Assembly: GCF_035953295.1 (NCBI RefSeq)
Contig: NZ_CP108370.1
Span: forward strand, 7,239,001 to 7,303,000
Length of the DNA: 64,000 bases
From: Streptomyces sp. NBC_01335
GTDB lineage: Bacteria > Actinomycetota > Actinomycetes > Streptomycetales > Streptomycetaceae
Reading direction: 5' to 3'
Below are positions 16,457 to 24,725 of the stretch, piece by piece. Below the pieces are notes generated by a model that saw only the letters and a list, made by a program, of their open reading frames with translations, ran no database searches and was not told the origin of the DNA. Made by a program: the position numbers and the translations under genes. Each line of letters starts with the position of its first letter. Position 1 is the first letter of the stretch.

Positions 16457-17641
16457 TCAGATGACGCCGCGGACGGCGAGGTCGTCGATGGCGGCGGGGC
16501 CGAGGCCGAGTTCGCCGAGCACGGCACGGGTGTGCTCGCCCAGATGCGGCGCGCTGCGGTCCACGATCTGGCCGAATCCGGAGAACCGTCCGGCGGAGCC
16601 CTGCACGAGGCGGGTACGTCCGTCGTGCTCGTCGGTCACCTCGACCACCGATCCGCGCTCCCGCACATGGGGGTCGGCGCAGATGTCGGCGGCGGAGTTC
16701 ACCGGTCCGCAGGCTACCCCCGCCTCGTCCAGCAGCTTGGCCAGGGGTGCGAGGTCGTGGTCGGCCACCCACGCGGCCACCCGGCCCTCGATCTCCGCGC
16801 GGTGCTCGATCCGGGCCGACATCGTGTCGTACACCGCGAGGTCCGGCGCGTCCATCACGACGACCAGCCGGCGCCACATCTGCTCCGTCGACGCGGGCAG
16901 GGCCAGCCAGCGCCCGTCGCGGGTCCGGTACAGGTTGTTGGGGCTGATGTGCGGGTTCTCGTTGCCCTGGCGTTCGCGGACCTCGCCGGTCGCGCCGTAG
17001 TCGACGATGAAGTCCTCCATCATCCGCAGCAGCGGTTCGTACAGCCCGATGTCGGCCAGTTGCGGCTCGCCCGTCAGGTCCCGCTGGCGCAGGGCGAGCA
17101 TCGCCGCGAAGGCCGCGTAGATCCCGGTGACCCCGTCGGCGACCGGGTAACCCGCGAACACCGGCGGGCCGTCGGGGAACCCCGTGCGGTGGGTCAGCCC
17201 GGCGAAGGCTTCCGCGACACGAGCGAAGCCTGGGCGTTCCGCGTAGGGACCGGTGCGCCCGAACGCGCTCACGTGCACCATGACGAGGTCGGGCCGGTGG
17301 ACGACGAGATCGTCGAAGTCGATGGAGAACCGGCGCAGGGTCGCCGGCCGGAAGTTGGTGACCACCACGTCGGCCGTCGCGGCGAGCCGGCCGACGAGGA
17401 CGGCGGCTTCCGGGTGGTGCAGGTCGATCGTCACGCTGGACTTGTTGCGGCCGACGACCGCCCAGCCCGCGGAGACTCCGTCGTCGTCGAGCGGCGGATA
17501 GCCGCGTGCGGGGTCACCGGTACCGGGCTGTTCGACCTTGATCACCTCGGCGCCGAACTCGGCGAGGAGGGAGGAGGCCAGGGGGCCGGCGAGGACGGTC
17601 GAGATGTCCAGGACACGCACGCCATTGAGGGGTCCGGGCAC
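16457..17641 (-). CDS. Class III (CaiB/BaiF) CoA-transferase
   Basis: 394 residues from the GTG at 17641, preceded by AAAGGA. It starts VPGPLNGVRVLDISTVLAGPLASSLLAEFGAEVIKVEQPGTGDPAR, the standard family opening. The catalytic aspartate is expected in QLADIGLYEPLLR. Such enzymes move CoA between acids through an aspartyl-CoA anhydride. Beside a MatC-type carrier, the logical job is activating the imported dicarboxylate to its CoA thioester. A LysR regulator is divergent from it. A TTG 21 bp further upstream is possible but has a poorer site. Confidence 0.85.
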   Translation of the reverse strand: MPGPLNGVRVLDISTVLAGPLASSLLAEFGAEVIKVEQPGTGDPARGYPPLDDDGVSAGWAVVGRNKSSVTIDLHHPEAAVLVGRLAATADVVVTNFRPATLRRFSIDFDDLVVHRPDLVMVHVSAFGRTGPYAERPGFARVAEAFAGLTHRTGFPDGPPVFAGYPVADGVTGIYAAFAAMLALRQRDLTGEPQLADIGLYEPLLRMMEDFIVDYGATGEVRERQGNENPHISPNNLYRTRDGRWLALPASTEQMWRRLVVVMDAPDLAVYDTMSARIEHRAEIEGRVAAWVADHDLAPLAKLLDEAGVACGPVNSAADICADPHVRERGSVVEVTDEHDGRTRLVQGSAGRFSGFGQIVDRSAPHLGEHTRAVLGELGLGPAAIDDLAVRGVI

Positions 17642-17681
17642 GGAAAATCCTTTCACGAGCAATCAGCACGTCACGGCGATG

Positions 17682-17697
17682 CGTGACCCGCGTCACG
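17682..17697. promoter_or_regulatory. Inverted repeat, likely LysR operator
   Basis: CGTGAC (17682-17687) and GTCACG (17692-17697) are separated by four bases in the 131-bp gap between the divergent CoA-transferase and LysR genes. LysR proteins bind interrupted dyads near the divergent promoter, so this is a reasonable site. Confidence 0.5.
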
Positions 17698-17772
17698 ATG
17701 TCGTGGTGCGAACGCTGCGGGAAGATGTCGCCCTCTGGATCCGGTGAAAGCCAACGGCAATAACATGGGTCG

Positions 17773-18669
17773 ATGCGAGTCGAACGCGCCCGGTACTTCC
17801 TCGCCGCGCTGCGCACCGGATCCCTCCGGTCGGCGGCGGCGGCCTGCGGTGTCAGCCAGCCCACCATCGGACAGCAACTCACCGTGCTGGAAGAGGAGTT
17901 GGACGTCGTCCTGCTGACCCGGAGCCCGGGAGGCGTGCGCGCCACACCGGCCGGTGAGGCGTTGATCGGCCCGTTCACCCGCCTCGTGGCCGCCGAGGAC
18001 GCGGTGCGCGAGGCGGCGCTGGCCTCCAACGGGACTTATCAGGGCCGGGTGTCCATCGGCGGCGGTTCGGTGACCGTCGAGACGATCGTCGCCCCGGTCG
18101 TCGGACGGCTGCTCGCGGACCACCCCGGCCTGCGGTTCTCCGTACGCGAGGGCCCCTCGGGCGACATCGAGAGCGCGGTGCTCAGCGGCGACCTGGACCT
18201 CGGCGTGGTCACCACGCCCGACGAACCCGCACCCGGCGGACTCGTCCGCCGACGGCTCATGACGGCGCCGCTCGGCGTCCACACCCTGCCCGACCACCCG
18301 CTGGCCCGGCGCCGCGAGGTCGCCTGGGCGGACCTGGATCACTGGCCGATCGTCACCATGAGACCCGGCACCGTCCTGCACCAACGGCTGCGCAAACACC
18401 TTCCGAAGGCCCAGGTGATGGTCGAGGCGATGTCGGCGCGTACGGTGCAGACCATGGTCACCCGGGGTGCCGGGATCGGACTACTCGCCCGCTTCGACAC
18501 CCGGCAACCCGCGGGCGACCTGACCTGGCTGCCGCTCTCCGACGCCGAGCCGGTCCAGGTCAGCCTGGTGCAGCGCACCGACAGCCAGCCGTCCCGCTCC
18601 TCCATCGTCGTACGGCGCCTCATCACCGCCCGCGCCGACGAGCTGTCGGGAGGCGGAGCCGGGCAGTAG
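17773..18669 (+). CDS. LysR-family transcriptional regulator
   Basis: 298 residues. The N-terminal winged helix is VERARYFLAALRTGSLRSAAAACGVSQPTIGQQLTVLEEELDVVLL, and the effector domain (about residues 90-290) includes GDLDLGVVT and GAGIGLLARF, as in periplasmic-binding-like LysR sensors. It is divergent from the CoA-transferase/MatC operon and is the likely activator responding to the acid or its CoA ester. The ATG at 17773 is the only start that keeps the full first helix. Confidence 0.9.
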   Translation: MRVERARYFLAALRTGSLRSAAAACGVSQPTIGQQLTVLEEELDVVLLTRSPGGVRATPAGEALIGPFTRLVAAEDAVREAALASNGTYQGRVSIGGGSVTVETIVAPVVGRLLADHPGLRFSVREGPSGDIESAVLSGDLDLGVVTTPDEPAPGGLVRRRLMTAPLGVHTLPDHPLARRREVAWADLDHWPIVTMRPGTVLHQRLRKHLPKAQVMVEAMSARTVQTMVTRGAGIGLLARFDTRQPAGDLTWLPLSDAEPVQVSLVQRTDSQPSRSSIVVRRLITARADELSGGGAGQ

Positions 18670-18913
18670 GAAGACCACCGCATCGGCAGCCGGGCAGGAC
18701 ACCCGTGGACCGCGCTCGGGGTGACCCACGAACCGTAGGCCCCGTCGTACCAGGGCGTGAAGGCCGCCGGGCTGAGGCCCGCCCCCGGCCGGACGGGCGT
18801 TCTCGTTCTCCGATGCGTCGCCAGACCACATCCGGACGCACCGCCCGCCGTTGGCTCTCCCGCCGGCGGGCGGCCCGGAAGGCGACGGCCCCGGATGCCC
18901 CGGTGCTCCGGGG

Positions 18914-19663
18914 TCAGCCGCTCGCCACGGCGGTCGTCGTGAAACGGTCGCCGCAGACCAGGGGTTGGGCGGTCCGCAGCGTGAGCGCCCGGGTGGAGCC
19001 CGGCGGGTACACCTTGAGGTAGTCGGGACGGCTCCAGCACGGGGAGTCGGAGACGCCCTCGTTGGTGGTGTGGAGGGTGACCTCGGCCGTACCGCCGGGG
19101 CCGATCGCCGTACGCGTACCGGCCGTTCCCTCGTGCGTGGCCGGCACGCCGACCGCACTGCCGTCGCGCCGGATCAGCGAGACGCCGGGGTAACCCGTCA
19201 ACGTGCACGCCGCCTTGGACGTGTTCGTGAACGTGAGCCGGTAGTAGACCTGGCCGGCACCGGCGTCGGCGGGAGCGAGGCTCATGGTCAGGGTCTCGGC
19301 GGCGCACCGCTGAGACGCACTCGCCCCACCGGCTCCGGCGTCGGCGGAGGGCGCGGCGGGCTCGGACGGCCCGGAGGGGGCGGGGTCGGCGGCCGAAGCC
19401 GAGGAGCTGTCCGCCGTGGGTGCGGCGGAGACGCCCGGCGCCTCGGGTGTGGCGCCACCCGCCATGGAGCTGCTCGCGCCGGCCGGTTCGGACGACGTGG
19501 AGTTGCTGCTGCCGCATCCGACGGCGGCGAGGGCGATCGAGGCCGCCAGGACCGGGACGACGCCGAACCGACGGAACCCGCTGGAACGCGGCGGACGCGT
19601 GCGGGACCTCGGAGTGGGGGAGCGGAGGTCGGACGATGTGGCGGTACGCGTAGGAGAGTCCAT
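18914..19663 (-). CDS. DUF4232 lipoprotein
   Basis: 249 residues. An Arg-rich start leads to a hydrophobic stretch and the lipobox-like ASIALAAVGCGSSNSTSS, so the cysteine near residue 50 is probably lipidated. A Ser/Ala/Pro linker of ~65 residues follows. The C-terminal domain (about 115-249) has the DUF4232 pattern: QRCAAETLTMSLAPADAGAGQVYYRLTF, then NTSKAACTLTGYPGVSLI and a final PLVCGDRFTTTAVASG. The function of the family is unknown; it is extracellular. The 244 bp between this gene and the LysR gene show nothing identifiable. Confidence 0.8.
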   Translation of the reverse strand: MDSPTRTATSSDLRSPTPRSRTRPPRSSGFRRFGVVPVLAASIALAAVGCGSSNSTSSEPAGASSSMAGGATPEAPGVSAAPTADSSSASAADPAPSGPSEPAAPSADAGAGGASASQRCAAETLTMSLAPADAGAGQVYYRLTFTNTSKAACTLTGYPGVSLIRRDGSAVGVPATHEGTAGTRTAIGPGGTAEVTLHTTNEGVSDSPCWSRPDYLKVYPPGSTRALTLRTAQPLVCGDRFTTTAVASG

Positions 19664-19886
19664 GTCTCACGCCTGCTCGGTCCCGCGCCGTCCGAACCTT
19701 TCCGTGCCGAACAGGTCCGGAATCGGAACCGGAACGGGAAGGACGGCCGGGGCCGGGGCCAGGCCAGGGCGGGGCCGGTCCGGCACGGCCACCGGCGGCG
19801 CCGAATCGCGCCGCTGCCCCGGTCCTGGGACCATGGAGCGGTCGGAAAGCAGCTCCCCGACGGTCCCGATCCTGCTGGAGGTGGCC

Positions 19887-19964
19887 ATGTCCTCGAAGCG
19901 CCGGCGCAAGAAGAAGGCTCGTCGCAAGCATCCCGCCAACCACGGCAAGAAGCCTCAGACCTGA
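19887..19964 (+). CDS. 25-residue very basic peptide
   Basis: A tiny gene below usual annotation limits. ATG at 19887 has a consensus site GGAGG at 19877-19881. The peptide begins MSSKRRRKKKARRKHPANHG and ends KKPQT; over half of the residues are Lys, Arg or His. This composition is like small ribosomal or nucleic-acid-binding proteins, and similar peptides occur in Streptomyces genomes to my memory, but I cannot name a family. It stands alone between the lipoprotein and MFS loci. Confidence 0.55.
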   Translation: MSSKRRRKKKARRKHPANHGKKPQT

Positions 19965-20142
19965 CGAACCGTCCCGCGTTTCTCCCACTCTCTCCGTGCC
20001 CTGCCTGCTCGTGCGGGACGTACGCACCACGGACCGTGGGACGGCCTCTCGACAGTCCTGACCTGCCACGACCCGGGTCCGGCCCCGCCGCGCAATGCGA
20101 CGGGGCCGAACCTGTCGCGGTGGGCGGCGTCCATGAGACACG

Positions 20143-21481
20143 TCAGACGTGATCCGTGTCCTGATCCGACCCTGCCGGCACGTCGGGCCGCTGCGGCGGG
20201 AGAGCCGGGTCGGCGCCGCCGGGAGCCGCATCCACCCGCGAGGCCCCAGACGCCCCAGAGGCCCCGGAGGCCCCAGAGGCTCGCCCCCGGCCCCCGGTGA
20301 GGAGCGTCACCGCCGTGGTCAGCGCGAGGGCGGTGGCCGCGAGGAGCTGTACCCGGTGGTCGAAGACGGTGACCTGAACGTGCCCAGCAGGACGGCCGGT
20401 CCGGTGGGGCCGAAGACCAGCGTCCCGGCGGTACCGGCGACCCTGCCGAGCAGTGCGCCCGGGGTTTCCTTCTGGACCGACGTCATGGCGCTGATGAGAG
20501 GCCAGGGCAGCCCCAGACCGACCAGCAGGCCCCCGGCCAGGACCAGCGGGAGGGAGCCGGTCGCCCGCGCCGACACCCCGGCGGCGAAGAGTACGAGTCC
20601 CAGCGCCGACACCGTACGGGAGGGCAGCCGGCGCAACAGGGGGCCGGCCGCCAGCCCGCCCGCGACCGACCCGAGCCCCTGGACCGTGGTGAGCGCACCC
20701 ACAAAAGCGGCGGCCCGGTGCAGGCCGTGGTCGATGAGGGCGTAGTTGGCGGAACTGCTCAGGCTGGAGGAGGCCATGGCGCAGCCGCCCGCGACCACCA
20801 GGGGGCGCAGAGCGGGGTGGCGCCACAGGTGGCGTACCCCGTCCGCGGTCTCCCGGGCCCAGTGCGCCGGACGCCACCCGGCGCGCTCCGTCCTCATGGG
20901 CGAGGGTTCGTCGACCCGGATCAGGATGAACGCGGCGGCGGCCAGCAGAAAGGTGAGCGCGTCCAGCAGGGCGGCGGTCGGTCCGCCCGCCAGGACGAAG
21001 AGGCTCGCGCCGGCCAGCGGGCCGATGAGGCTGGTGGTCTCGACCGTCGTGCGGACCAGGCCGTTGAAGTCGCCCCGCGACTCGGCCGGTATCGCGGAGG
21101 CGATCAGCGCCGCCTCCGCCGCGTCCATCAGCACGCTGCCCACGCCCACCAGCGCCAGCACGGTGAAGAGCAGCCAGACGTCCTTCGGGGAGCGTACGGC
21201 GAGGGGCGCGGTCATCACGACGGCCAGCGCGAGGCAGGTGGCGATCAGGAGAGGGCGGCGGCGCACCCGGTCGGCCAGGGTGCCGATGAGCGGCCCGGCC
21301 ATGGCCGGGGCCCAGGCGCAGAAGGTGACCAGGGCGGCGAGGGCGTCGGAGCCGGTCAGTTCCTTCACCCAGACTCTGCGGCCAGGGACATGGCCGAGTC
21401 GCCGAACCCGGAGACGAGCACCCCCGCCAGATAGATGCGGGCGTTGCGGTCCTTCAGCACTCCGGCTGGGCCCCAGACCAT
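20143..21481 (-). pseudogene. MFS transporter with two frameshifts
   Basis: Three consecutive frames together make one ~440-residue MFS protein. Frame 1 from the ATG at 21481 gives MVWGPAGVLKDRNARIYLAG and GFGDSAMSLAA, then a stop. Frame 2 (from about 21375) gives WVKELTGSDALAALVTFCAW, LIGTLADRVRRRPLL and ten more helices. Frame 3 (below about 20390) gives VTVFDHRVQLLAATALALTTAV and a polar tail ending at 20143. Each change is a one-base shift, so the gene is inactive unless the bases were misread. The closing tail contains Gly-Ala-Ser repeats. Confidence 0.7.
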
Positions 21482-21643
21482 GAATGACGTCCCCCTCGAC
21501 GAACCCACCACAGTGTTCGGCACCCTACTTCCCCCCAGCCGAACGGAGTTGGCGAACGGGGCGTCGACAGGTCCGCCCCGCAGGGCAGCGTCGACAGGTC
21601 CGCCCCACCGGGCGGTGCGGGGCGCCCCGCAGGGCCGGCGCGC

Positions 21644-22639
21644 TCAGCCCAGCAGCCGCAACGCGGTCGGGGAGATGCCGAGCCGCACGGCCTGGCCCCA
21701 GGTCAGTTCCACCGCGTCGGACTCCATCCCGTCGCCGAACACCACCATCCGGTCCGACTCCACCGTCAGCCGCAGCCCCTGGCCGCGCCCCAGCTCCCCG
21801 GCGACCAGGGAGGTTCCGGTCACGGGCGACGGCCATGCTTCCCGGACGAACCAGAGCAGCCGAGGATCCGTGGGCGCGGGCAGCCGCAGAGTGCTGCCGC
21901 GCTCCTGCCAGAGGGAGCGGAGCCAGCCGGTGGCGCCCGTACCGGTGCCGACCAGGACGCCCGAGGACGCCTGCGCCTCACCGGAACCGGCACCTCCCCC
22001 GACGGGAGAGGCACCAGCACCCGCACCGGTACGGGCCCCGACGGGAGCGGAGCCGGCACCGGAACCTGCGGGAGCGGCGGCCGCGGTGTCCGGGCCGATC
22101 CGGTAGCGGGCGGTCTGGTGGCCCGGGGGGCCGAGGTAGATCTCGTTGAGGGCCACGAGCCGTTCGCCGTCGTCCGCGACCGCCTCCACCATCGTCAGCT
22201 CGTCCGCCCGGCCGCCGGCCCCGGGGGCGGTCGCCGCGCGGAGCAGGGCTCCGGTGTCGCGTACGCGGTGGCGCACCAGCACACCGGGATTGCGCCCGGG
22301 TTCGGTGTCGATGCCGATCACCGGCTGGCCGGCGAGGTACTTCGCCGCGTTGGCGACCAGTCCGTCCTGGCCGACCACGATCACCACGTCCTCCGGCGCG
22401 AAGAGGAAGCGGTCCAGGTCGGCGCGTTCCACCCGGGAGCGCCGCCAGGTGAGCGGTACGGCGGACGCCACGTCGGCCAGCGCCCGGAGCGTCCGGTGGT
22501 GGCGGGCCGCCACCTCGTCCAGGGAGCGCCCGCGGGTGGAGAGGAAGAACGCCGCCTGGCCGTGGGTACCGTGCCGGGCGAGCAACTCCTCGTACTCCGT
22601 GGTCCGGTGCACGAGGACGGCCCGGGGGGCGAGGCTCAC
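21644..22639 (-). CDS. NAD kinase-like protein, SPFH partner
   Basis: 331 residues; GTG at 22639 overlaps the stop of the SPFH gene (GTGA), so translation is coupled. After an N-terminal segment, VIVVGQDGLVANAAKYLAGQPVIGIDTEPGRNPGVLV corresponds to the GGDGT region of NAD/diacylglycerol kinases, here GQDGL with the Asp kept. SGVLVGTGTGATGW near residue 245 corresponds to the substrate loop normally written TPTGSTAY. A Gly/Ala/Pro-rich insertion (about 205-240) splits the domain. It may phosphorylate NAD or another nucleotide or lipid, or may only bind it. The conserved threonine is missing, so activity is open. Confidence 0.65.
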   Translation of the reverse strand: MSLAPRAVLVHRTTEYEELLARHGTHGQAAFFLSTRGRSLDEVAARHHRTLRALADVASAVPLTWRRSRVERADLDRFLFAPEDVVIVVGQDGLVANAAKYLAGQPVIGIDTEPGRNPGVLVRHRVRDTGALLRAATAPGAGGRADELTMVEAVADDGERLVALNEIYLGPPGHQTARYRIGPDTAAAAPAGSGAGSAPVGARTGAGAGASPVGGGAGSGEAQASSGVLVGTGTGATGWLRSLWQERGSTLRLPAPTDPRLLWFVREAWPSPVTGTSLVAGELGRGQGLRLTVESDRMVVFGDGMESDAVELTWGQAVRLGISPTALRLLG

Positions 22640-23649
22640 GCCGGGGTCCCGCCGCCGGGGCGGCCGAGGCGGGCGAGCAGTCCGGTCAGCACGTCGGGGG
22701 AGAGGGTGAGGCTGTCGATGTGCGGCAGGTTCTCGGCCAGCCGGGTCGCCGCGAGAGCGTGCAGGGTGGCGGCGTCGACCTCGGCGTGGACGCGCAGCCA
22801 GGCCGCCTGGGCGTCGGCCCTGGCCGCGCCCGTCTCCCGTACGGACTCGGCCTCGGCCTTGGCCAGCCGCACCGCGCGGGACGCCTCGGCGCGGGCCCGG
22901 ACGTCGTCGGCCGCCGCCTTCTCCTCGGCCTCCCGGCGGGCGTTGGTGCCCCGCTGGTCGACCAGTTGCTCCTCCCGGCGGGCGAGCTCGATCTGGCTGG
23001 CCAGCTCGTTCTCGGCGATGGCGCGTTCCCGCTCGACCGCCACGGCGCGGCGTTCGTAGGTGGCCCGGTCGGCCTCCTGCTGGATCTGCTCGCGGGCGGG
23101 GGTGCGCAGGGCACGCTCCACCTCGGCCTCGGGGCGGATGGCCACGACCCGGGTCGCCACCACGTCGATCCCCGTCGCGGGCAGCCGGGGCTCGGCGGCG
23201 AGGCCGGCCGAGACCCGCTCGCGCACCAGGGCCACCCCGTCGACGAGGGCGGTGGCGAGCGGGGTGCGGGCCAGCGCGTCCAGGGTGTGCTGCTGCGCGG
23301 TCTCGGTCAGCAGGGTCGCGATCTGGTCGAGGGGGGAGCCGCGCCACACCCCGGTGTCCGGGTCCACCGAGAAGTCCAGCCGGGCCGCCGCCATCGCGGG
23401 GTCGCTGACCCGGTAGGTGACGGTGGCCTGCACCGTCACGTCCTGGAAGTCGGCGGTACGGGCGTGGAACGCCATCGCCAGCTCCCGGTCGTCCACCGGT
23501 ACCTCGGAGAGCGCGGCGCTCAGCGAGCGGTACCAGAAGCTCAGTCCGGGGCCGTCGTGGGTGAGCGTGCCGCGTCTGTGGTGGCGGATGTGGGCGGTGG
23601 GCGCGGAGCGCAGATGGCGCCAGCCGAAGCGCCGGGTGATGTCGGCCAT
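22636..23649 (-). CDS. SPFH/prohibitin-domain protein
   Basis: 337 residues. An N-terminal part (LSFWYRSLSAALSEVPVDDRELAMAFHARTADFQDVTVQATVTYRVSDP) is the band-7/SPFH beta domain. A long charged coiled coil follows (about 180-290, ERERAIAENELASQIELARREEQLVDQRGTNARREAEEKAAADD), and a short C-terminal region. No clear N-terminal membrane helix is present, so membrane attachment would be through assembly. SPFH proteins form large ring or cage scaffolds. It is translationally coupled to the NAD-kinase-like gene. Confidence 0.8.
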   Translation of the reverse strand: MADITRRFGWRHLRSAPTAHIRHHRRGTLTHDGPGLSFWYRSLSAALSEVPVDDRELAMAFHARTADFQDVTVQATVTYRVSDPAMAAARLDFSVDPDTGVWRGSPLDQIATLLTETAQQHTLDALARTPLATALVDGVALVRERVSAGLAAEPRLPATGIDVVATRVVAIRPEAEVERALRTPAREQIQQEADRATYERRAVAVERERAIAENELASQIELARREEQLVDQRGTNARREAEEKAAADDVRARAEASRAVRLAKAEAESVRETGAARADAQAAWLRVHAEVDAATLHALAATRLAENLPHIDSLTLSPDVLTGLLARLGRPGGGTPA

Positions 23650-23670
23650 GAGGACGACCCCTTCCGTTTC

Positions 23671-23722
23671 TCGTCAGGGTGACGACAATGGATGACGATA
23701 AGGGGGCGCGGGGATATCGTCA
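23671..23722. promoter_or_regulatory. Cluster of TGACGA/TCGTCA half-sites before the SPFH gene
   Basis: TCGTCA (23671-23676) faces TGACGA (23680-23685) around three bases, and TGACGATA (23693-23700) faces TATCGTCA (23715-23722) around 14 bases. All four lie within 75 bp upstream of the SPFH start at 23649. Four matching half-sites suggest a dedicated operator. Confidence 0.5.
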
Positions 23723-23776
23723 AGGGGACGAAAATGGGCTGGGGGGTGCCTCGGCCGGGATGTTCCGGGTACGCGA

Positions 23777-23810
23777 ACGGCCGGCGTCTTCGGTGGAAGT
23801 CGCCGGCCGT
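23777..23810 (-). terminator. Stem-loop after the TetR gene
   Basis: ACGGCCGGCG (23777-23786) pairs with CGCCGGCCGT (23801-23810), 80 bp beyond the TetR stop. A 10-bp GC stem with a 14-nt loop, U-tract absent. Confidence 0.55.
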
Positions 23811-23889
23811 CGGGGTGCGCCGCCCCCGTCCCCACGGTGCGACGCGAGTGGGCCGCTCCCTCCGCTGGGACGGACGGCCCACGATCGGG

Positions 23890-24579
23890 TCAGGGCTCGT
23901 CGGGGGGTGTCTCCAGTCCGAGCCCGGGCAGGATGGCCTTCTGGGTGAACCGCACGAGGTACTCAGCGTCCGCGTGCCGGCAGTCGAGCAGTGGTCGTAC
24001 GCGGACCATGCCGAACAGCTGGGCCGCCACGTACTCGGCGGTCGCGCAGTCGGGAGCGATCTCGCCGCGCTCGTGGCCCCTGCGGACCATGGCCTCGATC
24101 GCCGCGATCTCCGGAAGCACGAGGGACTCGCGCATCGCGCAGAGCAGCTCCGGACTCTGCAGGGCGGCGTGGCTCAGGGCGTGCACCAGGGTGGTGTCCA
24201 GACCGGAGCGTTCGCCGATCGCCCGCGCCGCGGCCAGCAGGTCGCTCGCCAGTGAGCCGGTGTCGATGTGGGTGAGCGATCCGCGCCGGGTGCTGTGGAG
24301 TGCCGCGACGACCAGCTCGGGCTTCGACCCCCACTGGCGGTAGAGCGTCGACTTGCCGCAGCGGGTCCGTGCCGCGACGCCCTCCATGGTGAGGGATTCG
24401 TACCCGCTCTCGCGGAGCAGCTCCAGCACCGCCGCGTACAGCTCCTGGGCCCGCTCCGGTGTGATTTTCGACCTAGGTGACCGGGGTGAGGGTGCTGCCG
24501 TATCCGGTGCCTCGGGGTCCGGATTTTCCCGTTTCTCCTGCTTGTCGTGCGTTTCCTGCGCGGAGTCCCGGGTCGGCAC
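23890..24579 (-). CDS. TetR-family repressor
   Basis: 229 residues; GTG at 24579 has AGGAGG eight bases upstream. The first ~50 residues are disordered. The helix-turn-helix is ITPERAQELYAAVLELLRESGYESLTMEGVAARTRCGKSTLYRQWGSKPELV (about 52-105). The C-terminal ligand domain resembles the TetR_C_16 type (DLLAAARAIGERSGLDTTLVHAL). It is divergent from PAP2 and DMT genes, with a 23-bp perfect inverted repeat between them that is almost certainly its operator. It probably represses itself and the membrane-protein pair. Confidence 0.85.
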   Translation of the reverse strand: MPTRDSAQETHDKQEKRENPDPEAPDTAAPSPRSPRSKITPERAQELYAAVLELLRESGYESLTMEGVAARTRCGKSTLYRQWGSKPELVVAALHSTRRGSLTHIDTGSLASDLLAAARAIGERSGLDTTLVHALSHAALQSPELLCAMRESLVLPEIAAIEAMVRRGHERGEIAPDCATAEYVAAQLFGMVRVRPLLDCRHADAEYLVRFTQKAILPGLGLETPPDEP

Positions 24580-24615
24580 GGTTCGTTCCTCCTGGGGCTC
24601 GGCAGTACAACGCTT

Positions 24616-24665
24616 CGATACGCCAGTGTACCGATACGTTTGCGTATCGGTACACTGGCGTATCG
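24616..24665. promoter_or_regulatory. 23-bp perfect inverted repeat, TetR operator
   Basis: The arm at 24616-24638 is the exact reverse complement of 24643-24665 with a TTTG spacer. Each arm contains CGATACG at both ends, so two overlapping operator dyads can be read. It lies 36 bp from the TetR start and about 60 bp from the PAP2 start. Confidence 0.85.
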
Positions 24666-24725
24666 ATCGGGTGTGGACTGGACCATGCCCAGGCACCACC
24701 GCAACGTCAGTAAGGGGCACGGGTG

